A DNA stretch of 64,000 bases from Desulfotignum sp. (GTDB lineage: Bacteria > Desulfobacterota > Desulfobacteria > Desulfobacterales > Desulfobacteraceae). The notes under the pieces are model-generated. The model worked only from the letters and a program-made list of their open reading frames with translations, had not been told where the DNA came from and did no database searches. Position numbers and translations under genes: made by a program. The stretch spans positions 1-64,000 of the forward strand of contig JAABUD010000010.1 of NCBI GenBank assembly GCA_011389555.1, in the 5' to 3' direction. This document shows, piece after piece, positions 20,595-31,430 of this stretch; position 1 is the stretch's first letter; each line of letters opens with the position of its first letter.

Positions 20595-22598
20595 GTGAAC
20601 ATGGGGTTGTTTGAATTGAGATCATCGTTTTCCCCCACTGGAGACCAGCCCCAGGCCATTGAATATCTGGCAAAAGGGGTGAAGGACAATGAACCGCACC
20701 AGGTGCTGCTGGGGGTGACCGGGTCCGGCAAGACATTCACCATGGCCAATATCATTGCCAACGTGGAAAAACCCAGCCTGATCATCGCGCCCAACAAGAC
20801 CCTGGCAGCCCAGCTGTACAATGAATTCAAACTGCTGTTTCCGGACAACTGTGTGGAATATTTTGTGTCCTATTATGACTATTACCAGCCTGAGGCATAT
20901 GTGCCTTCCAGCGACACCTATATTCAGAAAGATTCCTCCATCAACGACATCATTGACAAGATGCGCCATTCCGCCACCCGGTCGGTGCTGGCCCGGCGGG
21001 ATGTCATTGTGGTGGCGTCGGTGTCCTGCATCTACGGGCTGGGGGCCCCGGAAGACTATCTGGATCTGCGCATCACCCTGGCCCGGGATATGGAGATCTC
21101 CAGAGACACGGTGATCCGGAAACTGGTGGAGATCCAGTACACGAGAAATGATACGGATTTTCACCGGGGGGTGTTCCGGGTCCGGGGCGACCGGGTGGAA
21201 ATTTTTCCGGCGTATGAAGAAGACCGGGCCGTTCGCATCGATTTCTTCGGGGACGTGATCGAAGAGATCTGCGAGATCGATCCGCTCAAAGGAGAGGTGC
21301 TTCATACCTTTGACCAGACCGCCATCTATCCGGCCTCCCATTATGTGACCAAAAGCCGGACCCGGAAACGGGCGGTGGAAGCGATTTTTACGGAACTGGA
21401 AGAACGGCTGGTCCAGTTTCGATCTGAAAACCGGCTGGTGGAGGCCCAGCGCCTGGAGGAACGGACCCGGTATGACATGGAAATGCTCAACGAAATCGGA
21501 TACTGCACCGGCATCGAGAACTATTCCCGGCATCTCACCGGCCGGCAGCCGGGGGAGCCGCCCCCCACTTTGCTGGATTATATGCCCGATGATTTTCTGC
21601 TGTTTTTTGATGAAAGCCATATTTCCGTGTCCCAGCTGGCAGGTATGTACAAGGCGGACCGGTCCCGGAAACTGACTCTGGTGGAATACGGGTTCCGCCT
21701 GCCTTCGGCCGTGGACAACCGGCCCCTGGCCTTTCATGAGTTCTCGGCCCGCACCTCCCGGATCATCTATGTGTCGGCCACGCCCGCGGACTATGAGCTG
21801 GAAAAGGCCGGCATCCGTGTGGCGGAACAGATTGTCCGGCCCACCGGGCTTCTGGATCCGAAAGTCCAGGTGAGAGATGCCACAACCCAGGTGGATGACC
21901 TGTACCAGGAAATCATCAAACGGGTGGAAGCGGATGAACGGGTCCTGGTGACCACCCTGACCAAACGAATGGCCGAAGATTTGACCGAATATTATGCGGA
22001 TCTCGGCATCAAGGTGAAATACCTGCACTCGGACATCGTGACCATGGAACGTATCGAGATCATTCAGGACTTGCGTCAGGGAGTGTTTGACGTGTTGATC
22101 GGCATCAATCTGCTCAGGGAAGGCCTGGATATTCCCGAGGTGTCTCTGGTGGCGATTCTGGATGCGGACAAGGAGGGGTTTCTGCGTTCGTTCCGGTCTT
22201 TTATCCAGATTTTCGGCCGGGCCGCCCGGAACGAGTACGGCCGGGTGATCATGTATGCGCAAAAAGAAACCAAGTCCATGAAAAAAGCCCTGGCCGAGAC
22301 CCGGCGCCGCCGAAAAATCCAGCAGGCGTATAATGAGGCCCACCATATCGTGCCGGCCACCATTCAAAAACAACTCAACGTGTTTAAATATCCGGCATCG
22401 GATACGGCAGGTTCCGGGCAGGAGTCGGCTTCGGTGCACGAAGATATTCAAGCCTATGACGGGGACGATATCGATCTGGAGGATCTGATCCGGGATCTGG
22501 AATACAAGATGAAAAAAGCCGCGGAAAACCTGGAGTTTGAACAGGCTGCGGTGTTTCGGGACAAGATCCGGCAGCTCATGGACATGGTGCCGTTTTAA
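20595..22598 (+). CDS. uvrB: Excinuclease ABC subunit B
   Basis: [18 protein letters not shown]...[27 protein letters not shown]-terminal UVR motif. Confidence 0.98.
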   Translation: MNMGLFELRSSFSPTGDQPQAIEYLAKGVKDNEPHQVLLGVTGSGKTFTMANIIANVEKPSLIIAPNKTLAAQLYNEFKLLFPDNCVEYFVSYYDYYQPEAYVPSSDTYIQKDSSINDIIDKMRHSATRSVLARRDVIVVASVSCIYGLGAPEDYLDLRITLARDMEISRDTVIRKLVEIQYTRNDTDFHRGVFRVRGDRVEIFPAYEEDRAVRIDFFGDVIEEICEIDPLKGEVLHTFDQTAIYPASHYVTKSRTRKRAVEAIFTELEERLVQFRSENRLVEAQRLEERTRYDMEMLNEIGYCTGIENYSRHLTGRQPGEPPPTLLDYMPDDFLLFFDESHISVSQLAGMYKADRSRKLTLVEYGFRLPSAVDNRPLAFHEFSARTSRIIYVSATPADYELEKAGIRVAEQIVRPTGLLDPKVQVRDATTQVDDLYQEIIKRVEADERVLVTTLTKRMAEDLTEYYADLGIKVKYLHSDIVTMERIEIIQDLRQGVFDVLIGINLLREGLDIPEVSLVAILDADKEGFLRSFRSFIQIFGRAARNEYGRVIMYAQKETKSMKKALAETRRRRKIQQAYNEAHHIVPATIQKQLNVFKYPASDTAGSGQESASVHEDIQAYDGDDIDLEDLIRDLEYKMKKAAENLEFEQAAVFRDKIRQLMDMVPF

Positions 22599-22614
22599 TG
22601 GCTGCTTTCGGGTG

Positions 22615-24441
22615 ATGCGCTCTGATTTGACACAAAAATATCACCAGGCCCCCCATGCGCCCGGGGTCTATCTGATGAAAGATGCCCGGAAAAAAATCAT
22701 TTATGTGGGAAAAGCCAAGGACCTGAAAAAGCGCCTGGGATCCTATTTTGCCCGGCAGGACCACACGGACGGCAAGACCGCGGCCCTGCTGGCCATGGTC
22801 CGGGATTTCGATGTGATCATCACGGCATCGGATCACGAGGCCTTTATTCTGGAATCGAATTTGATCAAGGAATACCGGCCCCGGTATAATGTGCTGCTCA
22901 AAGACGGCAAAAATTATCCGCTGCTGCGCATTGACATGAACGAGCCGTTTCCCGCAATCCAGCGGGTGCGGCGGATCCAGAACGACCAGGCCCTGTATTT
23001 CGGGCCCTATTCCTCGTCCCGGAGCGTGAACCAGACCCTGGGCCAGATTCAGAAAATTTTCAAACTCCGGAAATGCCGGAACACCCAGTTCAAAAACCGG
23101 TCCCGGCCCTGCCTGAACTATCAGATCAACGCCTGTCTGGGACCCTGCTGCCTGAAAGTGGATGAGCAGGAATACAAACAGCATGTCAAAGATGCGGTAC
23201 TGTTTCTCAAGGGCCGGTCCGGTCAGGTAATCCAGAAACTCAAAGCCCAGATGCAGGCCCATGCCCAGGCCCTGGAATTTGAAAAAGCGGCCCAGAAGCG
23301 GGATGCTGTGACCGCCATGACCCATATTCTGGAAAAACAGGTGGTGGTTGCCGCAGATCTCAAAGACAGGGATGTTCTGGCCCTGGCCGTTGAAAAGGAG
23401 ATGGTTGTCATCACCATGATGATCGTTCGGTCCGGCCGGCTCATCGACACCGTGCATTATCCGGTGGACCCGGGGTTCAAGGAATCCCATGAAATTCTTC
23501 GGGCCTTTTTATGGCAGTATTATGATGTGACCCGGTTTCTGCCCGATGCCGTGCTTCTGGACAGAGGAATTGACAACATGGATGTGCTGGCATCCAGGTT
23601 GTCTGCGCAGAAACACAGAAAAGTGACCGTGCATGTGCCCATGAGAGGGGAGAAACGGCGGCTGGTGGAAATGGCTGATGTCAATGCCGCCCGGGAGCTG
23701 GAAAAACTGCGGATCAAGACGGAAGCGGCTCAGTCTGCCGTGACCCAGGTCCAGGCACTGCTGAAAATGGACCGGATGCCGGACCGCATCGAATGTTTTG
23801 ACAATTCTCATCTGGCCGGACAGGATCCGGTGTCGTCCATGGTGGTGTTCACCCGGGGCCGGCCGGACAAGGATGCGTATCGACGGTATATCCTTCGGGA
23901 TATGGACCGGCCCGATGATTATGCCGGCATGACCCAGGTGCTGACCCGACGGTTTTCAAAAACGGAAAAAGAGATGGATTTTCCGGACCTGCTGGTGGTG
24001 GACGGGGGGAAGGGCCAGCTGGGCATGGCCGTGGCCGTGCTCAAAGAGCTGAACCTGGCGGGCCGGTTTGCCGTGGCAGGTCTGGCCAAAAAAGATGAGG
24101 CCAAAGGCGAGGCCATGGACAAAATCTATGTGCCGGGCCGGTCCAATCCCTTGAACACGGCCTCGTTCAAGCAGGGCCTGTTTCTGCTTCAGCAGGTGCG
24201 GGACGAGGCCCACCGGTTTGCTGTCACGTTTCAGCGCAAGCGCCGGAAAAAACGGAGCCGCCTGTCGGTGTTCGATGCCATCCCCGGTGTCGGATCCAAA
24301 AGAAAAAAACTGCTGCTGCAGCGGTTCAAAGGTCTGGAAAACCTTAAAGCCGCATCTGTGGATGAATTGACATCATTGCCCGGAATTACCGAAAAACTGG
24401 CAGAACAGATTCTGGCCCGGGTCAAAGCGGAAGGATCATAA
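22615..24441 (+). CDS. uvrC: Excinuclease ABC subunit C
   Basis: GIY-YIG domain (APGVYLMKDARKKIIYVGKAKDLKKRLGSYF), UvrC RNase H-like region, HhH end; start MRSDL. Confidence 0.97.
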   Translation: MRSDLTQKYHQAPHAPGVYLMKDARKKIIYVGKAKDLKKRLGSYFARQDHTDGKTAALLAMVRDFDVIITASDHEAFILESNLIKEYRPRYNVLLKDGKNYPLLRIDMNEPFPAIQRVRRIQNDQALYFGPYSSSRSVNQTLGQIQKIFKLRKCRNTQFKNRSRPCLNYQINACLGPCCLKVDEQEYKQHVKDAVLFLKGRSGQVIQKLKAQMQAHAQALEFEKAAQKRDAVTAMTHILEKQVVVAADLKDRDVLALAVEKEMVVITMMIVRSGRLIDTVHYPVDPGFKESHEILRAFLWQYYDVTRFLPDAVLLDRGIDNMDVLASRLSAQKHRKVTVHVPMRGEKRRLVEMADVNAARELEKLRIKTEAAQSAVTQVQALLKMDRMPDRIECFDNSHLAGQDPVSSMVVFTRGRPDKDAYRRYILRDMDRPDDYAGMTQVLTRRFSKTEKEMDFPDLLVVDGGKGQLGMAVAVLKELNLAGRFAVAGLAKKDEAKGEAMDKIYVPGRSNPLNTASFKQGLFLLQQVRDEAHRFAVTFQRKRRKKRSRLSVFDAIPGVGSKRKKLLLQRFKGLENLKAASVDELTSLPGITEKLAEQILARVKAEGS

Positions 24442-24453
24442 TTGTTTTTTTGC

Positions 24454-24473
24454 TTTACACCCGTGCGTGTAAA
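24454..24473. promoter_or_regulatory. Perfect inverted repeat TTTACAC-N6-GTGTAAA overlapping the putative promoter of the S1 protein gene
   Basis: tttacacccgtgcgtgtaaa followed by tatagt; 50 bp upstream of the S1 start. Confidence 0.6.
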
Positions 24474-24523
24474 GTATAGTTAGTCAGGCAGATGTTTATA
24501 AACCGCCTGTTTGGAGAAGATGC

Positions 24524-25984
24524 ATGACGGAAAAATTTGATGACACCCCGGATCAGGATGACGGGGAAATGAGTTTTGAGGAACTTTTTGAATCCTATAA
24601 TGACAACCTGGGCCAGGAGCTGGCCCCCGGGGATATGGTGGAAGGTAAAATCATATCCGTGGGCCGGACCCATGTGTATATCGATACCGGTACCAAAAGC
24701 GACGGGGTGGTGGAAAAGCAGGAACTGCTGGATGAGAACGGTGAGTTCCCATTTCAGGCCGGAGATGTTTTGACCCTGTATGTGGTGTCTTTGAGTGAGA
24801 GTGAGATCATCCTCTCCAAGGCCATTTCCGGGGCCGGCAAAGTGGCACTTCTGGAAGATGCGGTGCAGAACCGGACCCCGGTGGAAGGCAAGGTGACCGA
24901 GGTGATCAAAGGGGGATTCTCCGTGGATATTCTGGGGAAACGCGCCTTTTGTCCGGTGAGCCAGATGGATGTCAATTATGTGGAAACCCCGGAAGATTTC
25001 GTGGGCCAGACCCTGCGGTTTCTGGTAACCCGGTATGAGGAGAACGGGCGCAACATTGTCATCTCCCGAAGAAGTCTGCTCAACGAAGAGATCAAGGCGG
25101 CGCAGCAGGCGTTTTTTGCAGATGTGTCCCAGGGGGATACGCTTCAGGGCAAGGTGATCCGGCTCATGCCTTTTGGCGCGTTCATCGAACTGGCCCCGGG
25201 TGTGGAAGGCATGGCCCATATTTCCGAACTGAGCTGGTCCCGGGTGGAAAAACCGGATGAAGTGGTGAAGCCGGGAGATACCGTGCTGGTGAAGCTGTTG
25301 AGCATCACACCCCAGGACGGCCAGGACCTGCCCAAAATTTCTTTGTCCCTGAAACAGACAGCCACCGACCCCTGGGAAAGCGTGGATGCCGCGTTCAAAC
25401 CCGGGGACCAGGTGAGCGGCAAAGTGATGCGAATCACCAATTTCGGGGCGTTTGTGGAGATTGCCCCGGGGGTGGACGGCCTGGTGCATATCAGTGAGAT
25501 GAGCCATACCCGGCGTGTGACCCGGCCCGAAGAGGTGGTGGAAAAAGGGCAGGACGTCCAGGTGGTGATCAAGTCCATTGACATGGATGCCAAACGGGTG
25601 TCTTTGAGCATCAAGGATGCTCTGGGAGATCCCTGGACCGGGATCAGTGTCCGGTACAAACCCGGTGAAATCATGGAAGGCCGGCTGGAAAAAAGGGAAA
25701 CCTTCGGTCTGTTCATCGGGCTGGAACCCGGGGTCACCGGCCTGATGCCGGTATCGGTCCTTCGCAATGCCGCCGATGCCAAATTGTATGATGCGCTCAA
25801 ACCCGGGGATGCGGTTCAGGTTCTGGTGCAGCAGGTGGATGAGGAAAACCGGCGCATCTCCCTGGCACCGCCGGACCAGAAAGACATCGAAGACTGGAAA
25901 CAGTTTGCAGGAAACAAAAAAGACAAGCCTTTGGGCACCATGGAACGTGTTCTCATGGAAGCGTTGAACAAAAAGAAAAAATAG
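24524..25984 (+). CDS. S1 RNA-binding domain protein / ribosomal protein S1-like (five S1 repeats recognised)
   Basis: Repeated S1 motifs: GKVIRLMPFGAFIELAPGVEGMAHISELSW, GKVMRITNFGAFVEIAPGVDGLVHISEMSH, etc. Confidence 0.9.
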   Translation: MTEKFDDTPDQDDGEMSFEELFESYNDNLGQELAPGDMVEGKIISVGRTHVYIDTGTKSDGVVEKQELLDENGEFPFQAGDVLTLYVVSLSESEIILSKAISGAGKVALLEDAVQNRTPVEGKVTEVIKGGFSVDILGKRAFCPVSQMDVNYVETPEDFVGQTLRFLVTRYEENGRNIVISRRSLLNEEIKAAQQAFFADVSQGDTLQGKVIRLMPFGAFIELAPGVEGMAHISELSWSRVEKPDEVVKPGDTVLVKLLSITPQDGQDLPKISLSLKQTATDPWESVDAAFKPGDQVSGKVMRITNFGAFVEIAPGVDGLVHISEMSHTRRVTRPEEVVEKGQDVQVVIKSIDMDAKRVSLSIKDALGDPWTGISVRYKPGEIMEGRLEKRETFGLFIGLEPGVTGLMPVSVLRNAADAKLYDALKPGDAVQVLVQQVDEENRRISLAPPDQKDIEDWKQFAGNKKDKPLGTMERVLMEALNKKKK

Positions 25985-25988
25985 GATT

Positions 25989-26840
25989 GTGATCGACCGG
26001 CACCTGTTTGTCACCGACCTTGACGGGACCTTGTTGACTGATGACAAGACCGTCTCGCACCGGGACCTGGATACCCTGGCCCGGTTGAGAGCCAAAGGCG
26101 TTGTGGTGGTTGCGGCCACGGGCCGGAGCCTGTATTCTTTTCACCGGGCCCTGGCGCACATCGGCATGGATACGGATTCATGGCCCCTGGATTTTCTGAT
26201 CTTTTCCACAGGCGCGGGTGTGCTGACGTGTAAAAAAAATGAAATTATCCGGGACCTGCCCATTTCCCGGTCGGATGTGATGTACATCACCGCCTGTTTT
26301 GAACAGATGCAGCTGGATTATATGGTTCACAACGCCATCCCGGACACCCACTATTTCACGTTCCGGTCCCATGGCCGGGACAATCCGGATTTTTTTCAGC
26401 GGATTGTTCTGTATCAATCCTTTGCCAGCCCTTTGACCACAGACACCCCGGTATTTGAAACCGCCACCCAGGTCCTGGCGGTGATGCCCCCGAAAGTGTC
26501 TCTGGCACAGGTGGCGGAAATACAGGCCTCATTGTCCGGTTACAGTGTGGTGCATGCCACATCTCCTTTGGATCATCAGTCCGTTTGGATCGAAGTGTTT
26601 CACCCCCGGGTCTCCAAAAGTCATGCCGCAGCCTGGCTGGCCCGGCAGTTGGATATCCCGCAGTCCCGGGTGGTGGCGGTGGGCAATGACTACAATGATC
26701 TGGATCTGATGGACTGGGCCGGGCAGAAATTCTGGGTGGCCAATGCCCCGGCGGAGTTTGATACCGGGGTCCGGATGCCGGTGTCCAACAACGACCACGG
26801 CGTGACCCGGGCCGCAGTCCTGTCCGGACTGCTGGATTGA
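25989..26840 (+). CDS. HAD superfamily (Cof-like) hydrolase, GTG start
   Basis: LFVTDLDGTLLTDDKTVSHRDL...VVAVGNDYNDLDLMDWAG. Confidence 0.87.
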   Translation: MIDRHLFVTDLDGTLLTDDKTVSHRDLDTLARLRAKGVVVVAATGRSLYSFHRALAHIGMDTDSWPLDFLIFSTGAGVLTCKKNEIIRDLPISRSDVMYITACFEQMQLDYMVHNAIPDTHYFTFRSHGRDNPDFFQRIVLYQSFASPLTTDTPVFETATQVLAVMPPKVSLAQVAEIQASLSGYSVVHATSPLDHQSVWIEVFHPRVSKSHAAAWLARQLDIPQSRVVAVGNDYNDLDLMDWAGQKFWVANAPAEFDTGVRMPVSNNDHGVTRAAVLSGLLD

Positions 26841-26853
26841 GGGACCTGCGATA

Positions 26854-27588
26854 TTACACAGGAGCCTGCCCCAGATCCTGAATCAGCTTTTTCATATCCC
26901 GCACCGCCCGGTCCATACCGGTGAGCACGGCCCTGGATACAATGCTGTGCCCGATGGAAAACTCCCGGATTTCATGAAGCCCGGCAAAGGCCTTGATGGT
27001 GTTGTAACAGATGCCGTGACCGGCATTGACCCCGAGCTTGAGCTTGGTCCCGATCTTGGCCGCATCCACGATGCGGTCGAATTCCCGCCGGGCTTCCGCC
27101 CGGGTTTCCGCGTCACAGAAGGCACCGGTGTGGATTTCAATCATGTCCGCGTCGACCTTGTGGGCGATTTTGATCTGATCCAGGTCCGGGTCGATAAAAA
27201 TGCACACCTGAATGCCGGCATTTTTCAGGGTGGAGACCGCGTCCCGGATGTGATCCTGATGCGTGATCAAATCCAGCCCCCCTTCCGTGGTCAACTCTTC
27301 TCTTTTTTCCGGCACCAGGGTGACGGTATCGGGCACGATGTCCAGGGCGATGCCCAGCATTTCACTGGTGGCGGCCATTTCCAGAATGAGCCTGGACTGG
27401 ACGATCTGCCGGAGCAGGCGGACGTCCCGCTCCTGGATGTGGCGGCGGTCTTCTCTCAAATGGACCACAATGGCATCCGCCCCTGCGGTTTCCGCAGCCA
27501 CCGCCGCTGCGACCGGATCCGGATAGTCAATGCCCCGGGCCTGGCGCAGGGTGGCCACATGGTCTACATTCACAGCCAGTTCTGCCAT
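26854..27588 (-). CDS. pdxJ: Pyridoxine 5'-phosphate synthase
   Basis: AELAVNVDHVATLRQARGIDYPDPVAAA. Confidence 0.97.
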   Translation of the reverse strand: MAELAVNVDHVATLRQARGIDYPDPVAAAVAAETAGADAIVVHLREDRRHIQERDVRLLRQIVQSRLILEMAATSEMLGIALDIVPDTVTLVPEKREELTTEGGLDLITHQDHIRDAVSTLKNAGIQVCIFIDPDLDQIKIAHKVDADMIEIHTGAFCDAETRAEARREFDRIVDAAKIGTKLKLGVNAGHGICYNTIKAFAGLHEIREFSIGHSIVSRAVLTGMDRAVRDMKKLIQDLGQAPV

Positions 27589-27638
27589 TTTATTTTTCCT
27601 TTCCTGGTTTTGGGTTTGGGCGGATGCCGGATCTTTGG

Positions 27639-28103
27639 CTAAAATGCGGCCAGATCCGGGTTGGGTTCAACCTGTCGTAACAGTTCACAGCTCTTTGTTT
27701 CCATTGCATCCGCTTCTATCTCACCGGTTTCATGATCAAATCCCACCAGATGCAAAATGCCGTGGATCAGCAGCTGGGACATTCTTTCGTCCAGGGTGAT
27801 GCCGGTTTCCCGTGCTTCTCTGGCCGCGGTCTGGGCGGAGATGACCACATCTCCCAGCAGTCCGGGGGTGATGTCTGAAAATTCTCCTTCCTGCATGGGA
27901 AAGGACAGCACATTGGTGGGACGGTCAATGCTCCGGAAACTGTGGTTGAGTGCTTTTATCTGTAAGTCATCCATGATCACGATGGAGATCTCGTGATGGT
28001 TACAGCCCAAGGCGTTTAAGATCTGTTCGGTCTTTTTGCGCAGAATTGGGGTGGACACTTTTGGTTTTTGGCGGTTGTCGATCCGTATCTGAAGTGCTGT
28101 CAT
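27639..28103 (-). CDS. ybeY: Endoribonuclease YbeY
   Basis: HGILHLVGFDHE motif; LNHSFRSIDRPTNVLSFP. Confidence 0.94.
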   Translation of the reverse strand: MTALQIRIDNRQKPKVSTPILRKKTEQILNALGCNHHEISIVIMDDLQIKALNHSFRSIDRPTNVLSFPMQEGEFSDITPGLLGDVVISAQTAAREARETGITLDERMSQLLIHGILHLVGFDHETGEIEADAMETKSCELLRQVEPNPDLAAF

Positions 28104-30396
28104 GTTTTTCTTTTTTCTTTTCCTGGGGTTTGTCCGAATACTCAATCCGGCTGTGATAAATACTGGTCAGTATGTTATTGAAGCTTTTGGCAATCTGGTG
28201 GAGGTCCTTGAGGGTGAGTTCACATTCCTCCAGCTGGCCGTCGGCAAAAATATCATTGATCAGTTCCTTGACCCGCCCCCGGATCCTGGAGGCCGTCGGC
28301 CGGTCCAGGGCCCGCACTGCCGCTTCCACCACATCCGCCAGCATGACAATGCCGGTCTCCCGGGACTGGGGTTTGGGGCCGGGATACCGGAAATTTTCCT
28401 CGTTGATTTTGTCTTTTCCGCTTTTCAATGCCTTGTTGTAAAAAAATTTGATCAAGGAAGTGCCGTGATGCTGGGTGATGCCCTCGATGATTTCATTGCC
28501 CAGTTTATGGGTTTTGGCCAGCCCCACCCCTTTTTTGACATGCTGGATGAGAATGAGCGCCGACATGGACGGCGAGAGTTTGTCGTGCCGGTTTTTTCCA
28601 TCGGCCTGGTTTTCAATGAAATACATGATCTTGTCCAGCTTTCCGATGTCATGGTAATACGCCATGACCTTGGCCTTGAGACTGTTGGCATGAATGGCGG
28701 ATGCCGCGGCCTCCGCCAGCGTGGCCACGATCACGCTGTGGTTGTATGTGCCCGGGGCCTCGATCATCAGTTTTTTGATCAAAGGTTGATCCAGGTTGGC
28801 CAGCTCCAGCAGTTTGGCTTCAGTGGTGTAGTCAAAAATGACTTCAATCAACGGACAGAATCCAATGGTCAGAACTGCGGAGAACACCCCTCCGCAAAAT
28901 GCGATCAAAACTTCTCTGGCGAGAAATATGGGGTCCGGCTGGGACAGGGAATAAAATCCGAGCGCCACTGCCAGGAAAGCGTTGAACACCGCCAGCTTGA
29001 CACCGGCCATGATGAAGTTTTTACGGGTTTGCCGCGCCTGTGCCCAGAAAGCGGCCATACTGCAGCTTAAAAAGAAAAAGATGAACGCTTCGATACTGCC
29101 ACCGAAAGAGATGCTTGCCAGTATGGACAGCACCAGAGAGAAGTAGATGGCGATACTGAATCCCAGAAACAGGCAGCAGATCATGGCGGCGGCCGGGAGC
29201 GGGATGGCCATGAAAAAAGACGCGGACATCAGATCCCACGCCTGGGTCGGGTCGGCTGACTGGACCAGGAGAGTGGACAGCTTGACAAAACCCAGATAAA
29301 GGATCAGTCCTAAAGCCAAAAAAATCATGTGCTTGTTGTGGTCGGTTTCCAGAGCGGTGTGATGTTTGAAAAACAGAAGATAGGAAACCATAAGCAGGGT
29401 GAACGTGATCAGCGCAATCCCGGTGGCGGACACGTAAATGGTTTTGACGACGGTCTGTTCCTGCAGCGCGTTGAGTTTGATGAGTTTGGTCTTGTTGACC
29501 CGCTCGCCTTCCCGGAGGATCATCTCTCCGGCCTTGATCTGATACATGACCGGGTTGATGGTGGCCTGGGCCGATAGAATCCGTGCCTGGGTTTCATTTT
29601 TGTTCATGAAAATGTTGGGTTGCAACAGGCGCTGGCAAATGTCCACGATCAGGTTTGTCAGGTTGTAATTGACCTTTTTGAGCAGCGGCTCCCCCTCGAT
29701 TCTGACCATGGCCTTGGCCTGATCCGGCCCGTAAAACACCTTGAGGTTGTTGATCACCCGTTCTTCACCGGATTTGATGTTTCTCAGGACAATCCCCTTG
29801 TGTTCCTGTTCCAGCAGAATTTCCTTGTTTGCCACCACACCGTTGGAAAGCACTTTTTCCATGAGGGTCTGGATTTTTTGGGTGATATTCGGATCGAACC
29901 GGTGTTTGTGCAGGATGGAATACGCTCCCTCACTGATCTGGATGCCCAGTTTTTCCTCGAACAGCGGCTTGGTTTCCAGGACCATGGCAAAGGTGGGGTC
30001 CGGTTTTTTGGGGGCCGATAGGTCATCTTCACCGTTTCGGGCGGCTTCCGGTTCGAACAGGGACCGGCCGATTGTCATGGCCGCATCGATATCGGCCTGG
30101 ATCCGGGGAAGCAGATCCGCATCCAGGTCATACACAATGCGGACCGTATCCCGGGCCTGATTGCGCCGTTCGTCAGACACTTCCCGGTCTTCCACCAGCA
30201 TGTCCCGGGGCGCTTTGATATCCCGCTGGGCTACATCTCCGATTTCATAGACATCGTTGACCTGCTGCTGTTCCGGGGTTTGAAAAAACGTGAACAACAG
30301 CGTAATGCCCAGCAGCATGGCCCACAACAGGTAGGGCGTGGTCCCAATAAAGTGTCCGGCCGTATCCAGCCAGATATTAAACTTTGTTTTTTTCAT
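28000..30396 (-). CDS. 7TM-HD family membrane HD phosphohydrolase (PgpH/YqfF-like)
   Basis: Extracellular 7TMR-HDED region, TM block, HD domain (NHSVIVATLAEAAASAIHANSLKAKVMAYYHDIGKL); overlaps ybeY. Confidence 0.93.
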   Translation of the reverse strand: MKKTKFNIWLDTAGHFIGTTPYLLWAMLLGITLLFTFFQTPEQQQVNDVYEIGDVAQRDIKAPRDMLVEDREVSDERRNQARDTVRIVYDLDADLLPRIQADIDAAMTIGRSLFEPEAARNGEDDLSAPKKPDPTFAMVLETKPLFEEKLGIQISEGAYSILHKHRFDPNITQKIQTLMEKVLSNGVVANKEILLEQEHKGIVLRNIKSGEERVINNLKVFYGPDQAKAMVRIEGEPLLKKVNYNLTNLIVDICQRLLQPNIFMNKNETQARILSAQATINPVMYQIKAGEMILREGERVNKTKLIKLNALQEQTVVKTIYVSATGIALITFTLLMVSYLLFFKHHTALETDHNKHMIFLALGLILYLGFVKLSTLLVQSADPTQAWDLMSASFFMAIPLPAAAMICCLFLGFSIAIYFSLVLSILASISFGGSIEAFIFFFLSCSMAAFWAQARQTRKNFIMAGVKLAVFNAFLAVALGFYSLSQPDPIFLAREVLIAFCGGVFSAVLTIGFCPLIEVIFDYTTEAKLLELANLDQPLIKKLMIEAPGTYNHSVIVATLAEAAASAIHANSLKAKVMAYYHDIGKLDKIMYFIENQADGKNRHDKLSPSMSALILIQHVKKGVGLAKTHKLGNEIIEGITQHHGTSLIKFFYNKALKSGKDKINEENFRYPGPKPQSRETGIVMLADVVEAAVRALDRPTASRIRGRVKELINDIFADGQLEECELTLKDLHQIAKSFNNILTSIYHSRIEYSDKPQEKKKEKHDSTSDTDRQPPKTKSVHPNSAQKDRTDLKRLGL

Positions 30397-31321
30397 ACGC
30401 ATCGATGATGTCGGATACCAGCTGGTGCCGAACCACATCATCCCTGGAAAAATGGATGAAGTCGATTCCTTTGATGTGGGAGAGGATCTTTCTGACTTCC
30501 ACCAGACCGGATTTTCTGCCGGCCGGCAGATCGATCTGAGTGATATCCCCGGTCACAATGGCCCTGGATCCGTATCCGATTCGGGTTAAAAACATTTTCA
30601 TCTGCTGGGAGGTCGTGTTCTGGGCCTCGTCCAGAATGATAAATGCATTGTTCAGGGTTCTGCCCCGCATGAATGCGATGGGAGCGATCTCAATGATTTC
30701 CTGTTCAATATACGTCCGGGCTTTTTCAAATTCCAGCATGTCATACAAAGCGTCATACAAAGGCCGCAGATAGGGATTGATTTTTTCGGCCAGATCACCG
30801 GGCAGAAACCCCAGTGCTTCGCCGGCTTCCACGGCCGGGCGGGTGAGGATGATTTTTCGAACCTCACCTCTGGCAAAGGCCGCCACAGCCATGGCCATGG
30901 CCAGATAGGTTTTTCCGGTACCGGCAGGACCGATGGCAAACAGGATATCTTTGGTTTCAATGGCTTTGACATACTTGAGCTGGTTCAGGCTTCTGGGCCG
31001 AACCGGTTTGTTTCTGGCGGTCGTGTACACCGTGTGCATAAACAGGGTTTCCAGCCGGGCGTCCGGATCTTTTTTGATCAGGGTCATGGCAGCATCCAGA
31101 TCCCCGGGTTCCACCGGAATTTTTTCCTTGAAAAGCTGATACAGCTGGGTCAGCAGTGATTGAACCTGGCGCACTTCCGGGGCCGAACCGGTCAGGGTGA
31201 CGGATCCGCCTCTTGATTGAATGGAGATCTTGAACCGTTTGGCAATTTTTTCCAGGTGGGTGTTGTGGAATCCAAACAGCTGCCGGGCCAGGGATATGTT
31301 GTCGAATTCAAGGGTTGTCAT
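30377..31321 (-). CDS. phoH: PhoH family protein
   Basis: FAIGPAGTGKTYLAMAMAV...ILTRPAVEAGEALGFLPGDL...FIILDEAQNTTSQQMKMFLTRIG. Confidence 0.95.
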   Translation of the reverse strand: MTTLEFDNISLARQLFGFHNTHLEKIAKRFKISIQSRGGSVTLTGSAPEVRQVQSLLTQLYQLFKEKIPVEPGDLDAAMTLIKKDPDARLETLFMHTVYTTARNKPVRPRSLNQLKYVKAIETKDILFAIGPAGTGKTYLAMAMAVAAFARGEVRKIILTRPAVEAGEALGFLPGDLAEKINPYLRPLYDALYDMLEFEKARTYIEQEIIEIAPIAFMRGRTLNNAFIILDEAQNTTSQQMKMFLTRIGYGSRAIVTGDITQIDLPAGRKSGLVEVRKILSHIKGIDFIHFSRDDVVRHQLVSDIIDAYEKNKV

Positions 31322-31430
31322 GGGCGTTAGGGTGCATGTAATTTGAAAAAAGGTCAATAAAAATCTTGACGGCAAACCAGTGGAGTTGCTATTTGTTGGA
31401 TCTTCTTACCATGCGATTGAAAGGGGACCC

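Noticed and set aside
20622-22451. 609 aa minus-strand ORF opposite uvrB
   Set aside because: Antisense to an unambiguous uvrB; His/Gly/Pro-rich shadow ORF expected from high-GC codon bias.
24455-26119. 554 aa minus-strand ORF opposite the S1 protein gene
   Set aside because: Shadow ORF of the S1-domain gene with no recognisable domain.
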